From: Flammeovirgaceae bacterium UBA5008
GTDB lineage: Bacteria; Bacteroidota; Bacteroidia; Cytophagales; Cyclobacteriaceae
Reading direction: 5' to 3'
Assembly: GCA_002398365.1 (NCBI GenBank)
Contig: DGYK01000058.1
Span: forward strand, 1 to 34,250
Length of the DNA stretch: 34,250 nt
Positions 27,001-34,250 of the stretch are shown here, piece after piece. The position numbers were made by a program, and so were the translations under genes. The notes under the pieces were generated by a model, which saw only the letters and a list, made by a program, of their open reading frames with translations, had not been told where the DNA came from and ran no database searches. The first letter of the stretch is position 1, and each line of letters starts with the position of its first letter.

Positions 27001-30000
27001 TTGACGCGGTTTATTTACATTACTTCTTTTCTTTTCTTTCTCTTAACGGCTTGTTCGCAAAGAGAGGTTGACAAAAAAATGTTTTTATCTATTCAAAAAA
27101 GCCAATCTGGTATTCATTTTAAGAATTCGCTACAAGAGGACACGCAATTTAATATAGTTGAATATCTCTATTTCTATAATGGAGGCGGAACTGCACTAGG
27201 AGACATCAACAACGATGGCTTGTTGGATATTTATTTCTCAAGCAATCAGCAAGCTAACAAGCTATACTTAAATAAAGGGAATTTTACTTTCGAAGACATC
27301 TCTTCCACAGCAGGAGTAGAAGGAAGTGGAAATTGGAAAACAGGCGTCAGTATGGTAGATGTGAATGCGGATGGCCTATTGGATATTTTCGTTTGTGGTG
27401 TTGGTAGTTATAAATCATATAATGGGTATAATCAACTATTCATCAATAATGGAAACTTGACCTTTACCGAGCGAGCAAAAGAATTTGGCCTTTACTTCAA
27501 GGGATTATCAACTCAAGCGTCCTTTTTTGATTATGATCTCGATGGAGACTTGGATATGTATTTGCTTAACCATTCCGTTCACTCGCAACGCACATACGGA
27601 AAAGTAAGCCTTCGTTTTGAATATGATTCGATAGCAGGTGATCGACTCTATCAAAATCAATTCAAACAAACCGGAAAATCTTTTTTTATTGATGTTACCA
27701 AGCAAGCCGGCATTCTCTCGAGCCAAATCGGTTATGGCTTGGGCGTAGCTGTTTCAGATTTAAATCATGATGGATATCCGGATATCTATGTTTCTAATGA
27801 CTTTAGTGAAAACGACTACCTCTACCTGAATCAAAAAAATGGGACTTTTGTTCAACAGGCGGAGGCAAGCTTAAATCATAGTAGCCGCTTTAGTATGGGA
27901 AATGATATTGCAGACTTTAATAATGATCTTTGGCCCGACATTGTTACGCTGGATATGCTGCCTAAAGATGAGTCAATCATAAAGACATCAGCAGGTGAAG
28001 ACTCTTATGAAGTATACAATTTTAAGTTGAAGTATGGATTTGGAAGACAAGTATCGCGCAATGGACTTCAGCTTAATCGAGGACTTGTAAACGGCAAATT
28101 ACTTTTTACAGATATCGCTCCGTTCGCAGGAGTTGAATCAACGGACTGGAGTTGGTGCCCACTGATGACTGACTTTGATGGTGATGGATTGAAAGATCTG
28201 TTTATCACTAATGGTATAGCACGCAGACCGAATGATCTTGATTACATCAATTTTATTTCAAATGATTCCGTTCAAAAAGCAGGCGTAAAAGATCCACAAT
28301 TTCTGGTAAGCGGAATGCCGGAGGGAAATGTTAGTAATTTTTTCTATCACAACAACGGTGACTTGACTTTTGCTGATAGTACAGAAGGTTTTGGTTTACA
28401 AAAAATTGGAATATCAAATGGTGCCGCTTATGGTGATTTAGACAATGACGGTGATCCTGATTTGGTTATCAATCAATTAAACGAAACAGCACTTATCTAC
28501 AAAAACAATTCTGCCCAATCTTCCTTTTTAAAGATCAGACTCAAAGGCGATTCATTATCAGGAAATCCATTTGCAATCGGAGCTAAAGTAATCGTTATAC
28601 AAGAAAACACAAAACAATTGCAGGAGGTATTTCCCACTAGAGGGTGGTGTTCTTCATCTACCTATGATTTGAGCTTTGGACTTAAACAAGGTATTGCTTC
28701 CATCCAAGTAATTTGGCCAACCGGAAAAGTTTCTGAAATACAAACGGCAAGTAGAAATTTGGTGGTGCTGGAGAAAGATGCCAAAGGTAGTTTTGATTAT
28801 GCTACTTGGCTCCCGCAGCATTCTTTACTGAAGACGGACACAAGCATTGCATTTGTGCATCGTGAGGATGAGTTTAATGCATTCAATCGCGAAGCATTGA
28901 TGCCGCACATGCAAACTACGGAAGGCCCCCCCATATCAAAAGCAGATGTAAATGGCGATGGACTGGAAGACTTTTTTGTAGGCGGAGGAAAAGGTCAATC
29001 AGGTCAGGTTTTTATACATTCGGTGAATGATCGTTTTTTATCAACCAAACAAATGGATCTGCAAAAGGATGCATTGGCAGAAGATGTAGATGCCGCTTTT
29101 TTAGATGTTGATAGCGATGGAGATCAAGACTTAGTAGTTGTGTCTGGCGGCCAAGAGGTAATGAAAGAGAAAGAATTATTGGAGCCACGCTTGTACCTGA
29201 ATGACGGAAAAGGAATTTTTTCTAAGAAGCAAGGAGCTTTTTCTAATATACTTTCCAACGCCTCATGCGTCAGTCCGATGGATTATGATCAGGATGGAGA
29301 TGTCGATTTGTTTATCGGATCAAGCGTTATGCCCTTTCTATATGGCATGAGCCCTATAAGTTATTTATTGTTGAATAACGGGAAGGGAGAATTTGCTGTA
29401 GATATGAATTGGTGTTCCTCATGTCAATTTGATAACCCCACTCGCATAAGACCGGGTTTAGTCAAAGATGCAGCATGGGCAGATATTAACAAAGACGGTT
29501 TACCTGATTTGATTTTAGTAGGAGAGTGGATGCCCATTACAATACTATTACAAAATCGATATCATCAATTTGCTAATGTAACAAATACATGGGATGTGGG
29601 TAACACGCATGGTTGGTGGAATTCAATTGAGGCTGCTGACATGGATCAAGACGGAGATATTGATTTTGTGGTGGGTAATTTGGGTTTGAATGCGCGTGTA
29701 ACAGCCAGTGTAGATAAGCCTTTGACTATGTATTTAGGAGACTTTGATTCCAATGGAAGTTCCGATCATATCTTGGTGTACTTCAATGGCGACAAAAGTT
29801 ACCCGTTTACTTCACGCGATCAATTGGTAAGACAAATCCCGGCATTAAAAAAGAAATTTTTGCGTTACCGCGATTATCGCGATGTAAAATTAGAGGACAT
29901 CATTACACCTGTGCAAAAAGGGAATTCAGCCATTATGCATGTCAACACACTCACGTCAGTTTATTTGCGAAACGATGGTGATCGATTTACGGTTAAACCA

Positions 30001-30312
30001 CTGCCAGCTGAAGCTCAATTTTTTCCTATCTTCGGGAGTTGCATTACCGATGTGAATGAAGACGGATTTCAGGACGTATTGCTCACCGGAAACTTATATG
30101 CAGTGTTACCGGAGTTTGGCGCCTACGATTCTGGACTCGGACTCGTATTATTAGGAAATGGAAAAGGTGAATTCACATCATTGTCTCCGAGAGCTTCGGG
30201 ATTTTTAGTGCTAGGCGAAGGACGTGACATAGAAGTAATACGCAGTAAAAATGGAAAGCCTCTTTATTTGGTATCCAGAAATAATGACCGGGTTTTGGCA
30301 TTCAAAAAATAA
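27001..30312 (+). CDS. CRTAC-D: giant FG-GAP/ASPIC-UnbV lipoprotein with a TTG start
   Basis: A 1103-residue lipoprotein (Cys18, lipobox LLTAC). The start must be TTG at 27001: the same frame has the CRTAC-C stop only one codon upstream (26995-26997), and the first in-frame ATG comes after the lipobox. Repeats are DINNDGLLD, DVNADGLLD, DYDLDGDLD, DLNHDGYPD, DFNNDLWPD, DFDGDGLKD and DLDNDGDPD, then an ASPIC/UnbV domain at about 523-583 (TRGWCSSS, VIWPTGK). Seven more follow, from DVNGDGLED to DVNEDGFQD. The paralogue motifs STDWSWCPL, VGEWMPITIL and HGWWNSI are present. GH65 starts 6 bp downstream. Function is inferred only from propeller fold and context. Confidence 0.88.
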   Translation: MTRFIYITSFLFFLLTACSQREVDKKMFLSIQKSQSGIHFKNSLQEDTQFNIVEYLYFYNGGGTALGDINNDGLLDIYFSSNQQANKLYLNKGNFTFEDISSTAGVEGSGNWKTGVSMVDVNADGLLDIFVCGVGSYKSYNGYNQLFINNGNLTFTERAKEFGLYFKGLSTQASFFDYDLDGDLDMYLLNHSVHSQRTYGKVSLRFEYDSIAGDRLYQNQFKQTGKSFFIDVTKQAGILSSQIGYGLGVAVSDLNHDGYPDIYVSNDFSENDYLYLNQKNGTFVQQAEASLNHSSRFSMGNDIADFNNDLWPDIVTLDMLPKDESIIKTSAGEDSYEVYNFKLKYGFGRQVSRNGLQLNRGLVNGKLLFTDIAPFAGVESTDWSWCPLMTDFDGDGLKDLFITNGIARRPNDLDYINFISNDSVQKAGVKDPQFLVSGMPEGNVSNFFYHNNGDLTFADSTEGFGLQKIGISNGAAYGDLDNDGDPDLVINQLNETALIYKNNSAQSSFLKIRLKGDSLSGNPFAIGAKVIVIQENTKQLQEVFPTRGWCSSSTYDLSFGLKQGIASIQVIWPTGKVSEIQTASRNLVVLEKDAKGSFDYATWLPQHSLLKTDTSIAFVHREDEFNAFNREALMPHMQTTEGPPISKADVNGDGLEDFFVGGGKGQSGQVFIHSVNDRFLSTKQMDLQKDALAEDVDAAFLDVDSDGDQDLVVVSGGQEVMKEKELLEPRLYLNDGKGIFSKKQGAFSNILSNASCVSPMDYDQDGDVDLFIGSSVMPFLYGMSPISYLLLNNGKGEFAVDMNWCSSCQFDNPTRIRPGLVKDAAWADINKDGLPDLILVGEWMPITILLQNRYHQFANVTNTWDVGNTHGWWNSIEAADMDQDGDIDFVVGNLGLNARVTASVDKPLTMYLGDFDSNGSSDHILVYFNGDKSYPFTSRDQLVRQIPALKKKFLRYRDYRDVKLEDIITPVQKGNSAIMHVNTLTSVYLRNDGDRFTVKPLPAEAQFFPIFGSCITDVNEDGFQDVLLTGNLYAVLPEFGAYDSGLGLVLLGNGKGEFTSLSPRASGFLVLGEGRDIEVIRSKNGKPLYLVSRNNDRVLAFKK

Positions 30313-30318
30313 CAAACT

Positions 30319-32349
30319 ATGAATCGAATTTTTATCCTCCTTGCCATGCTTACCATTGTGGTTGGCACGATGGCGCAATCATCCGCTGATTGGCAAATCC
30401 AAGCTGATCAAATCAATCCCAACCAATACTACGGAGTTACAGTGGCGAATGGTATGATTGGATTGGTGTCTTCACCTGAACCCATGAAAGTAAAAGATGT
30501 GGTGCTAAATGGCGTTTACGATTATTACCAAAGAGGGAGAGTTTCCAATATTTTGAAAACATTCAATCATGTTAACATGAATTTGGATGTGGATGGCATG
30601 CGTGTTTCACCCAACAACGTGTCCAATTACCGACAAGTGCTCGATATGAAAAAAGCGGCACTCACCACTTCGTTTAACGTGGATGATAAGTTGGTTGTTG
30701 AACATACGCTGATGGCACTGCGTCATTTGCCCTACACCGCCATGACGATTGTGCAAATAAAAGCCAAGAAGGATGTTACCATTACACCCATGAGCGTGAT
30801 CGAAGCGCCTAATCACCTCACAGATGTGCGAAATATGTTCAGCGAAATTGATCGTCCGCATGTAACGATTCCATTGCTTACCTCTGTTGGCAAAAGTCCT
30901 TCCGGAAAACATACCGTAGCCGTCAGCAATAGTTTTATTTTTTCAGAGCCTCATGGAAAAGAACCCAATTTGATTCATGAAGACTGGGACTATAATATGC
31001 ATTTAGCCAAGTTCACCAAAGTATTGAAAGCCGGTGAGACGTATCGCTTTAGTGTGGTATCCTCTGCTACTTCTACGGAGCATTATCAGGATGCATTGAA
31101 CGAAGCCGAGCGCTTAACGATTTTTGCGAAACTGGAAGGCACCGAGCGTTTGCTGATGCGGCATGAACAGGCATGGGTAGAACTTTGGAAGAGCGACATC
31201 GTCATTGAAGGTGATTTGCAAGCTCAAAAAGATATTCGCTTTGCCTTGTATCATCTCTATTCTTTTTCTAGAGAAGGTACGGCCTACAGTCTTTCGCCTA
31301 TGGGGCTTTCTGGTTTAGGTTACAATGGCCACGTGTTTTGGGATACTGAATTATGGATGTATCCACCCTTGTTGGCACTACAACCTGCAATTGCAAAATC
31401 GATGTTAGAATATCGGTATCAGCGATTAGGTGCAGCTAAACAAAATGCATTTTCACATGGATACAAAGGCGCCATGTTCCCATGGGAATCATCAGACGAA
31501 GGATCGGAAGATACCCCAGTGTGGGCGCTTACCGGCCCGTTTCAGCATCATATAACCGGTTGTATTGGTTGGGCATTCTGGAAATATTATCAGGTTACCA
31601 AAGATAAAGTTTGGCTCCGCGAACGTGGGTACCCGGTTTTGAAAGAAGTGGCCGACTTTTGGGCGAGCCGCGTGGAGCGAAAAGGTCCCGGTAAATATGA
31701 AATCAATAACGTAATTGGTGCTAACGAGTGGCAAGAAAATATTGATAACAACGCATTCACTAATGGAATGGCAATCACGGTTTTGCGCTATGCCAATCAG
31801 GCTGCAAAGGAATTAGGATTGCCAACCAATTCCGATTGGGAACTAGTCGCTCAGAATATTCCAATCCTGAAATTTACGGATGGCACCACCAAAGAGAATG
31901 CTACTTATGATGGCGTACCGATCAAACAGGCTGATGTTAACTTACTGGCTTATCCGTTGGAGATTGTTTCAGATCGAGGACAAATTCAAAAAGACTTAGC
32001 CTATTATGAGCCGCGATACGCTGCAGATGGTCCTGCGATGGGGCCCTCAGTACTAGCAACGCTTTACGCGAAATTGGGTAATGCCGAAAAGGCCGCTGAG
32101 ATTTTTAAGAAGAGCTATATTCCTAATAAAGTACCTCCTTTTGGTGTTCTATCAGAAACAGCCGGAGGAACTAATCCTTACTTTGCCACTGGGGCAGGAG
32201 GAATGCTACAGGCTGTTATATTTGGTTTCGGTGGACTCACCATCAACGATCAAGGCATTCAACAGCAAAAAGGTGTGCTTCCTAAAAATTGGAAATCATT
32301 GCAATTAAAAGGAGTGGGGCTTAGCCGAACCAATTATTCTGTGAAGTGA
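30319..32349 (+). CDS. Periplasmic GH65 glycoside hydrolase (kojibiose/trehalose/alpha-glucoside-type)
   Basis: A 676-residue enzyme with a cleavable signal peptide (MNRIFILLAMLTIVVGTMAQ). GH65 features: an N-terminal super-sandwich domain, then an (alpha/alpha)6 barrel with FWDTELWMYPPLL (Asp342 near the -1 sugar), ANEWQENIDNNAFTNGMA containing the likely general acid Glu470, and LSETAGGTNPYF containing Glu613, then GAGGMLQAVIFGFGG. Most GH65 enzymes are cytoplasmic phosphorylases. A second carboxylate at the Glu613 position is what I recall for hydrolytic members such as acid trehalase, PGGHG and Flavobacterium kojibiose hydrolase. An exported enzyme without intracellular phosphate also argues for hydrolysis. 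Likely role: splitting an unusual alpha-glucobiose or side-branch sugar after SusC import. It is 6 bp after CRTAC-D, so in the same operon. Linkage specificity is uncertain. Confidence 0.9.
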   Translation: MNRIFILLAMLTIVVGTMAQSSADWQIQADQINPNQYYGVTVANGMIGLVSSPEPMKVKDVVLNGVYDYYQRGRVSNILKTFNHVNMNLDVDGMRVSPNNVSNYRQVLDMKKAALTTSFNVDDKLVVEHTLMALRHLPYTAMTIVQIKAKKDVTITPMSVIEAPNHLTDVRNMFSEIDRPHVTIPLLTSVGKSPSGKHTVAVSNSFIFSEPHGKEPNLIHEDWDYNMHLAKFTKVLKAGETYRFSVVSSATSTEHYQDALNEAERLTIFAKLEGTERLLMRHEQAWVELWKSDIVIEGDLQAQKDIRFALYHLYSFSREGTAYSLSPMGLSGLGYNGHVFWDTELWMYPPLLALQPAIAKSMLEYRYQRLGAAKQNAFSHGYKGAMFPWESSDEGSEDTPVWALTGPFQHHITGCIGWAFWKYYQVTKDKVWLRERGYPVLKEVADFWASRVERKGPGKYEINNVIGANEWQENIDNNAFTNGMAITVLRYANQAAKELGLPTNSDWELVAQNIPILKFTDGTTKENATYDGVPIKQADVNLLAYPLEIVSDRGQIQKDLAYYEPRYAADGPAMGPSVLATLYAKLGNAEKAAEIFKKSYIPNKVPPFGVLSETAGGTNPYFATGAGGMLQAVIFGFGGLTINDQGIQQQKGVLPKNWKSLQLKGVGLSRTNYSVK

Positions 32350-32391
32350 TCGGATCTGATATTTGTCATATTATCAAAACAGAATTACTAG

Positions 32392-32399
32392 TAATTTTG
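32392..32399 (+). promoter_or_regulatory. Possible Bacteroidota -7 box before the haloperoxidase gene
   Basis: TAATTTTG matches the TAnnTTTG consensus exactly, 20 bp before the ATG at 32420. A TTTG at 32362-32365 could be the -33 box, but the 26-bp spacer is longer than usual. Weak support for an internal promoter in the 70-bp gap. Confidence 0.3.
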
Positions 32400-32419
32400 G
32401 CTTATTCAAATCTTAGCCC

Positions 32420-33754
32420 ATGAACTCATTTTCTATTAAATCAATTGGATGGCTGATTGCCTTGATTTTGGTTGCCTCCTGCGGGGGCAACAATACAGAG
32501 TACAAGTCAAAAGCAAATAATCCGGAGTTTCTTCATCGCACGATGAAGGCCATTACCGATCGCATTGTACACGACATTTTCTCGCCTCCGGTGGCAAGCC
32601 GGATTTACACCTATTCGAGTGTTGCCGCCTATGAGGCTATTATTCACGAGAATAAGAATTACAAATCGCTGGCGGGTCAATTACACGGTTTGACGGAAGT
32701 TCCTAAACCTGACCCTTCATTGGAATACTGCTTCCAATTGGCATCAACACAGGCGATGATCAAGGTCGGTCGTACATTGATATTCTCAGAAGAAGATTTT
32801 GATAAGTACTCACAACAGGTTTACACGGAATTTAAAAATACAGGTATGCCTGATGATGTGTATGAGCGATCGATTGCTTATGGAGATCAGGTAGCTGCAC
32901 ATATTTTAGAATGGTCATCAAAAGACAACTATAAGCAATCACGCAGCTTCCCAAAATATTCGATTGAAAGTAATCCGGGCACGTGGAAGCCAACACCACC
33001 GGCTTATATGGATGCAGTAGAGCCCCATTGGAATAAGATCAGAACTTTTGTGATTGATTCAGCTGCTCAATTCAAACCAGTGCCACCTACACCATTCTCC
33101 ATTGAAAAGGCGAGCCAATTTTATAAAGAGGCAAGTGATGTTTATCTAACCGGAAAGAATATCACAGAAGAGCAGCGCGCTATTGCCAGTTTTTGGGATT
33201 GTAATCCTTTTGCTATGAATGTGCGCGGGCATGTGATGTTTGCTACGAAGAAGATTTCACCCGGAGGCCACTGGGTGAATATTACCCGTCATGTGTGCGA
33301 AAATTCAAAAGCAGATATGGTGTTGTCAGCCGAAGCCTATGTGCGCGTTTCACTTTCGTTGGTAGATGGATTTATCAGTTGTTGGGATGAGAAGTATCGA
33401 AGCCGAGTCATTCGGCCCGAAACGTACATCAACCAACACATTGATGAAGATTGGGTACCTGTTTTGCAAACACCACCCTTTCCGGAATACACCAGTGGAC
33501 ATAGTGTAATTTCATCATCGGCTTCTGTGGCATTAACCAAATTGTTTGGCGATAATTATGCATTTACCGACTCCACCGAGTTGGAATTTGGAATGCCTGC
33601 ACGGAGTTTTAAATCATTTTATCAAGCAGCAGATGAAGCAGGTATTAGCCGTTTTTATGGCGGCATTCATTATAAACCAGCTATTGAATTCGGTGCGAAG
33701 CAGGGTAGGGCGATTGGTGAGCTAATAGCAAATCGGGTTAAGACAAAGAATTAA
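32420..33754 (+). CDS. Vanadium-dependent haloperoxidase / PAP2-superfamily lipoprotein
   Basis: This 444-residue protein has a lipoprotein signal (Cys21, lipobox LVASC). The C-terminal half carries the full vanadate/phosphate pocket of the haloperoxidase-acid phosphatase superfamily: Lys325 and Arg332 in KYRSRVIRP, Ser359-Gly360-His361 in YTSGHS, and Arg411 and His417 in SRFYGGIH. The spacings within each motif match classical vanadium haloperoxidases. Such enzymes oxidise halides with hydrogen peroxide, and relatives hydrolyse phosphate esters. Sequence alone does not decide between these, nor the halide. No acidic surface-export stretch follows Cys21 (GGNNTEY), so it may face the periplasm. 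It ends block 2, 70 bp after GH65, and is followed by a strong terminator. Genes of this family near CRTAC1-type proteins are, from memory, recurrent in Bacteroidota. Confidence 0.88.
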   Translation: MNSFSIKSIGWLIALILVASCGGNNTEYKSKANNPEFLHRTMKAITDRIVHDIFSPPVASRIYTYSSVAAYEAIIHENKNYKSLAGQLHGLTEVPKPDPSLEYCFQLASTQAMIKVGRTLIFSEEDFDKYSQQVYTEFKNTGMPDDVYERSIAYGDQVAAHILEWSSKDNYKQSRSFPKYSIESNPGTWKPTPPAYMDAVEPHWNKIRTFVIDSAAQFKPVPPTPFSIEKASQFYKEASDVYLTGKNITEEQRAIASFWDCNPFAMNVRGHVMFATKKISPGGHWVNITRHVCENSKADMVLSAEAYVRVSLSLVDGFISCWDEKYRSRVIRPETYINQHIDEDWVPVLQTPPFPEYTSGHSVISSSASVALTKLFGDNYAFTDSTELEFGMPARSFKSFYQAADEAGISRFYGGIHYKPAIEFGAKQGRAIGELIANRVKTKN

Positions 33755-33771
33755 GCGAAATAAAAGCAGTT

Positions 33772-33808
33772 AAAAGAGGCTCAAATCAAATTTGAGCCTC
33801 TTTTTTTT
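33772..33808 (+). terminator. Strong rho-independent-type terminator closing block 2
   Basis: A perfect 15-bp stem (33772-33786 with 33790-33804) encloses a 3-nt loop and is followed by an eight-T run (33801-33808). It separates the haloperoxidase gene from the next GH13 unit. Confidence 0.92.
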
Positions 33809-33911
33809 ATCAACTAATTAGACAAAATGATGGAATAATTCTCACCAAAATGTCCGGTATCGCTTTCGTTATTTTGGTATATTTAAAATCAAAATTTTTA
33901 ATACCACTATC

Positions 33912-34250
33912 ATGAGGATTTTATTGTTGCTGGCAGGTTGGTTTCTTGCAATTACTTCTTTTGCGCAAAGTATAGAAGTGTACCCACCCAATTGGTGGGT
34001 TGGAATGAAAATGAATACGGTACAGATCTTGCTTCGTAGCACAGATCCTACGTTTAGCAAACAAACATTTACAGTTAATTATCCCGGTATAACAATTACC
34101 AAATCGCACACATTTGAAAATGGGAAATACGTTGCATTAGACGTTACGATTTCACCTGATGCTAAACCGGGAATGATCACCTTTGCCGGAGTAGACGGCA
34201 AGAAGAAATCGAAAGTGGTGTGGAAGTTGCAAGCGCGTAGAGCAGGCAAT
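33912..34250 (+). CDS. Periplasmic cyclomaltodextrinase/neopullulanase-type GH13 enzyme, N-terminal part
   Basis: The first 113 codons are present and the gene runs off the right edge. A signal peptide (MRILLLLAGWFLAITSFAQ) is followed by a beta-sandwich N-terminal domain of the cyclomaltodextrinase type (IEVYPPNWWVGMKMNTVQIL, whose key part is the PPNWWVGM motif, then VALDVTISPDAKPG). This domain precedes the GH13 barrel in Bacteroidota SusA-like enzymes that cut imported maltooligosaccharides in the periplasm. It lies about 100 bp after the terminator and therefore probably has its own promoter. The catalytic part is outside the window, so the enzymatic class rests on the N-terminal domain and the context. 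Confidence 0.85.
   Translation, partial: MRILLLLAGWFLAITSFAQSIEVYPPNWWVGMKMNTVQILLRSTDPTFSKQTFTVNYPGITITKSHTFENGKYVALDVTISPDAKPGMITFAGVDGKKKSKVVWKLQARRAGN

Noticed and set aside
11711..30312. Annotation of the CRTAC proteins as RNA-binding proteins or integrins
   Set aside because: No RNA-binding motif is visible. The label comes from ASPIC/UnbV naming, and the FG-GAP repeats only show a propeller fold.

Overview
The window looks like part of a Bacteroidota chromosome, probably a Cytophagia-type gliding or soil/aquatic bacterium. The class level is inference. The evidence is two SusC/SusD pairs, many lipoproteins with Bacteroidota-style lipoboxes, a type IX secretion (T9SS) C-terminal sorting domain on an amylase, hardly any recognisable Shine-Dalgarno sites, and an AT-leaning base composition. 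All genes I can support lie on the + strand.

Layout. Positions 1-846 hold no gene I can support. They carry a 21-bp tandem array of 14 units (1-293) and three scattered copies of a CTAGCGYGGA element. An unrecognised secreted protein with coiled-coil-like and C-terminal beta-rich parts follows (895-2457). The rest is one large alpha-glucan utilisation locus in two blocks. Block 1 (2785-15091) is susC1, susD1, a SusE/SusF-like starch-binding lipoprotein with three tandem modules, a T9SS-exported GH13 alpha-amylase, and a very large FG-GAP/ASPIC-UnbV (CRTAC1-family) lipoprotein, here called CRTAC-A. Block 2 (15226-33754) is susC2, susD2, CRTAC-B, a small unrecognised lipoprotein, CRTAC-C, CRTAC-D, a periplasmic GH65 glycosidase of the hydrolase type and a vanadium-haloperoxidase/PAP2-family lipoprotein, closed by a strong terminator. 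At the right edge a third unit begins with the N-terminus of a periplasmic cyclomaltodextrinase/neopullulanase-type GH13 enzyme (33912 onward, cut by the window end).

How it fits together (inference from family knowledge). The secreted amylase cuts starch-like polymer outside the cell. SusE-like and SusD lipoproteins hold the oligosaccharides, and the two SusC TonB-dependent channels import them. The GH65 enzyme and the partial GH13 enzyme finish degradation in the periplasm. Both susC genes carry a tandem pair of CG-centred 12-bp sites (2627-2650 and 15107-15130) resembling LacI-family operators, so the blocks are probably co-regulated. No regulator gene or inner-membrane sugar permease is in the window.

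The most unusual content is the family of four ~1,100-residue CRTAC lipoproteins. In each I count seven calcium-loop (DxDxDGxxD-type) repeats before, and seven blade positions after, a central ASPIC/UnbV domain. This suggests a double seven-bladed propeller. In block 2 these proteins occupy the place where SusE/SusF-type surface glycan-binding proteins are normally encoded, which makes them candidates for a new class of surface binding protein, accompanied by a haloperoxidase-like protein of unknown purpose.
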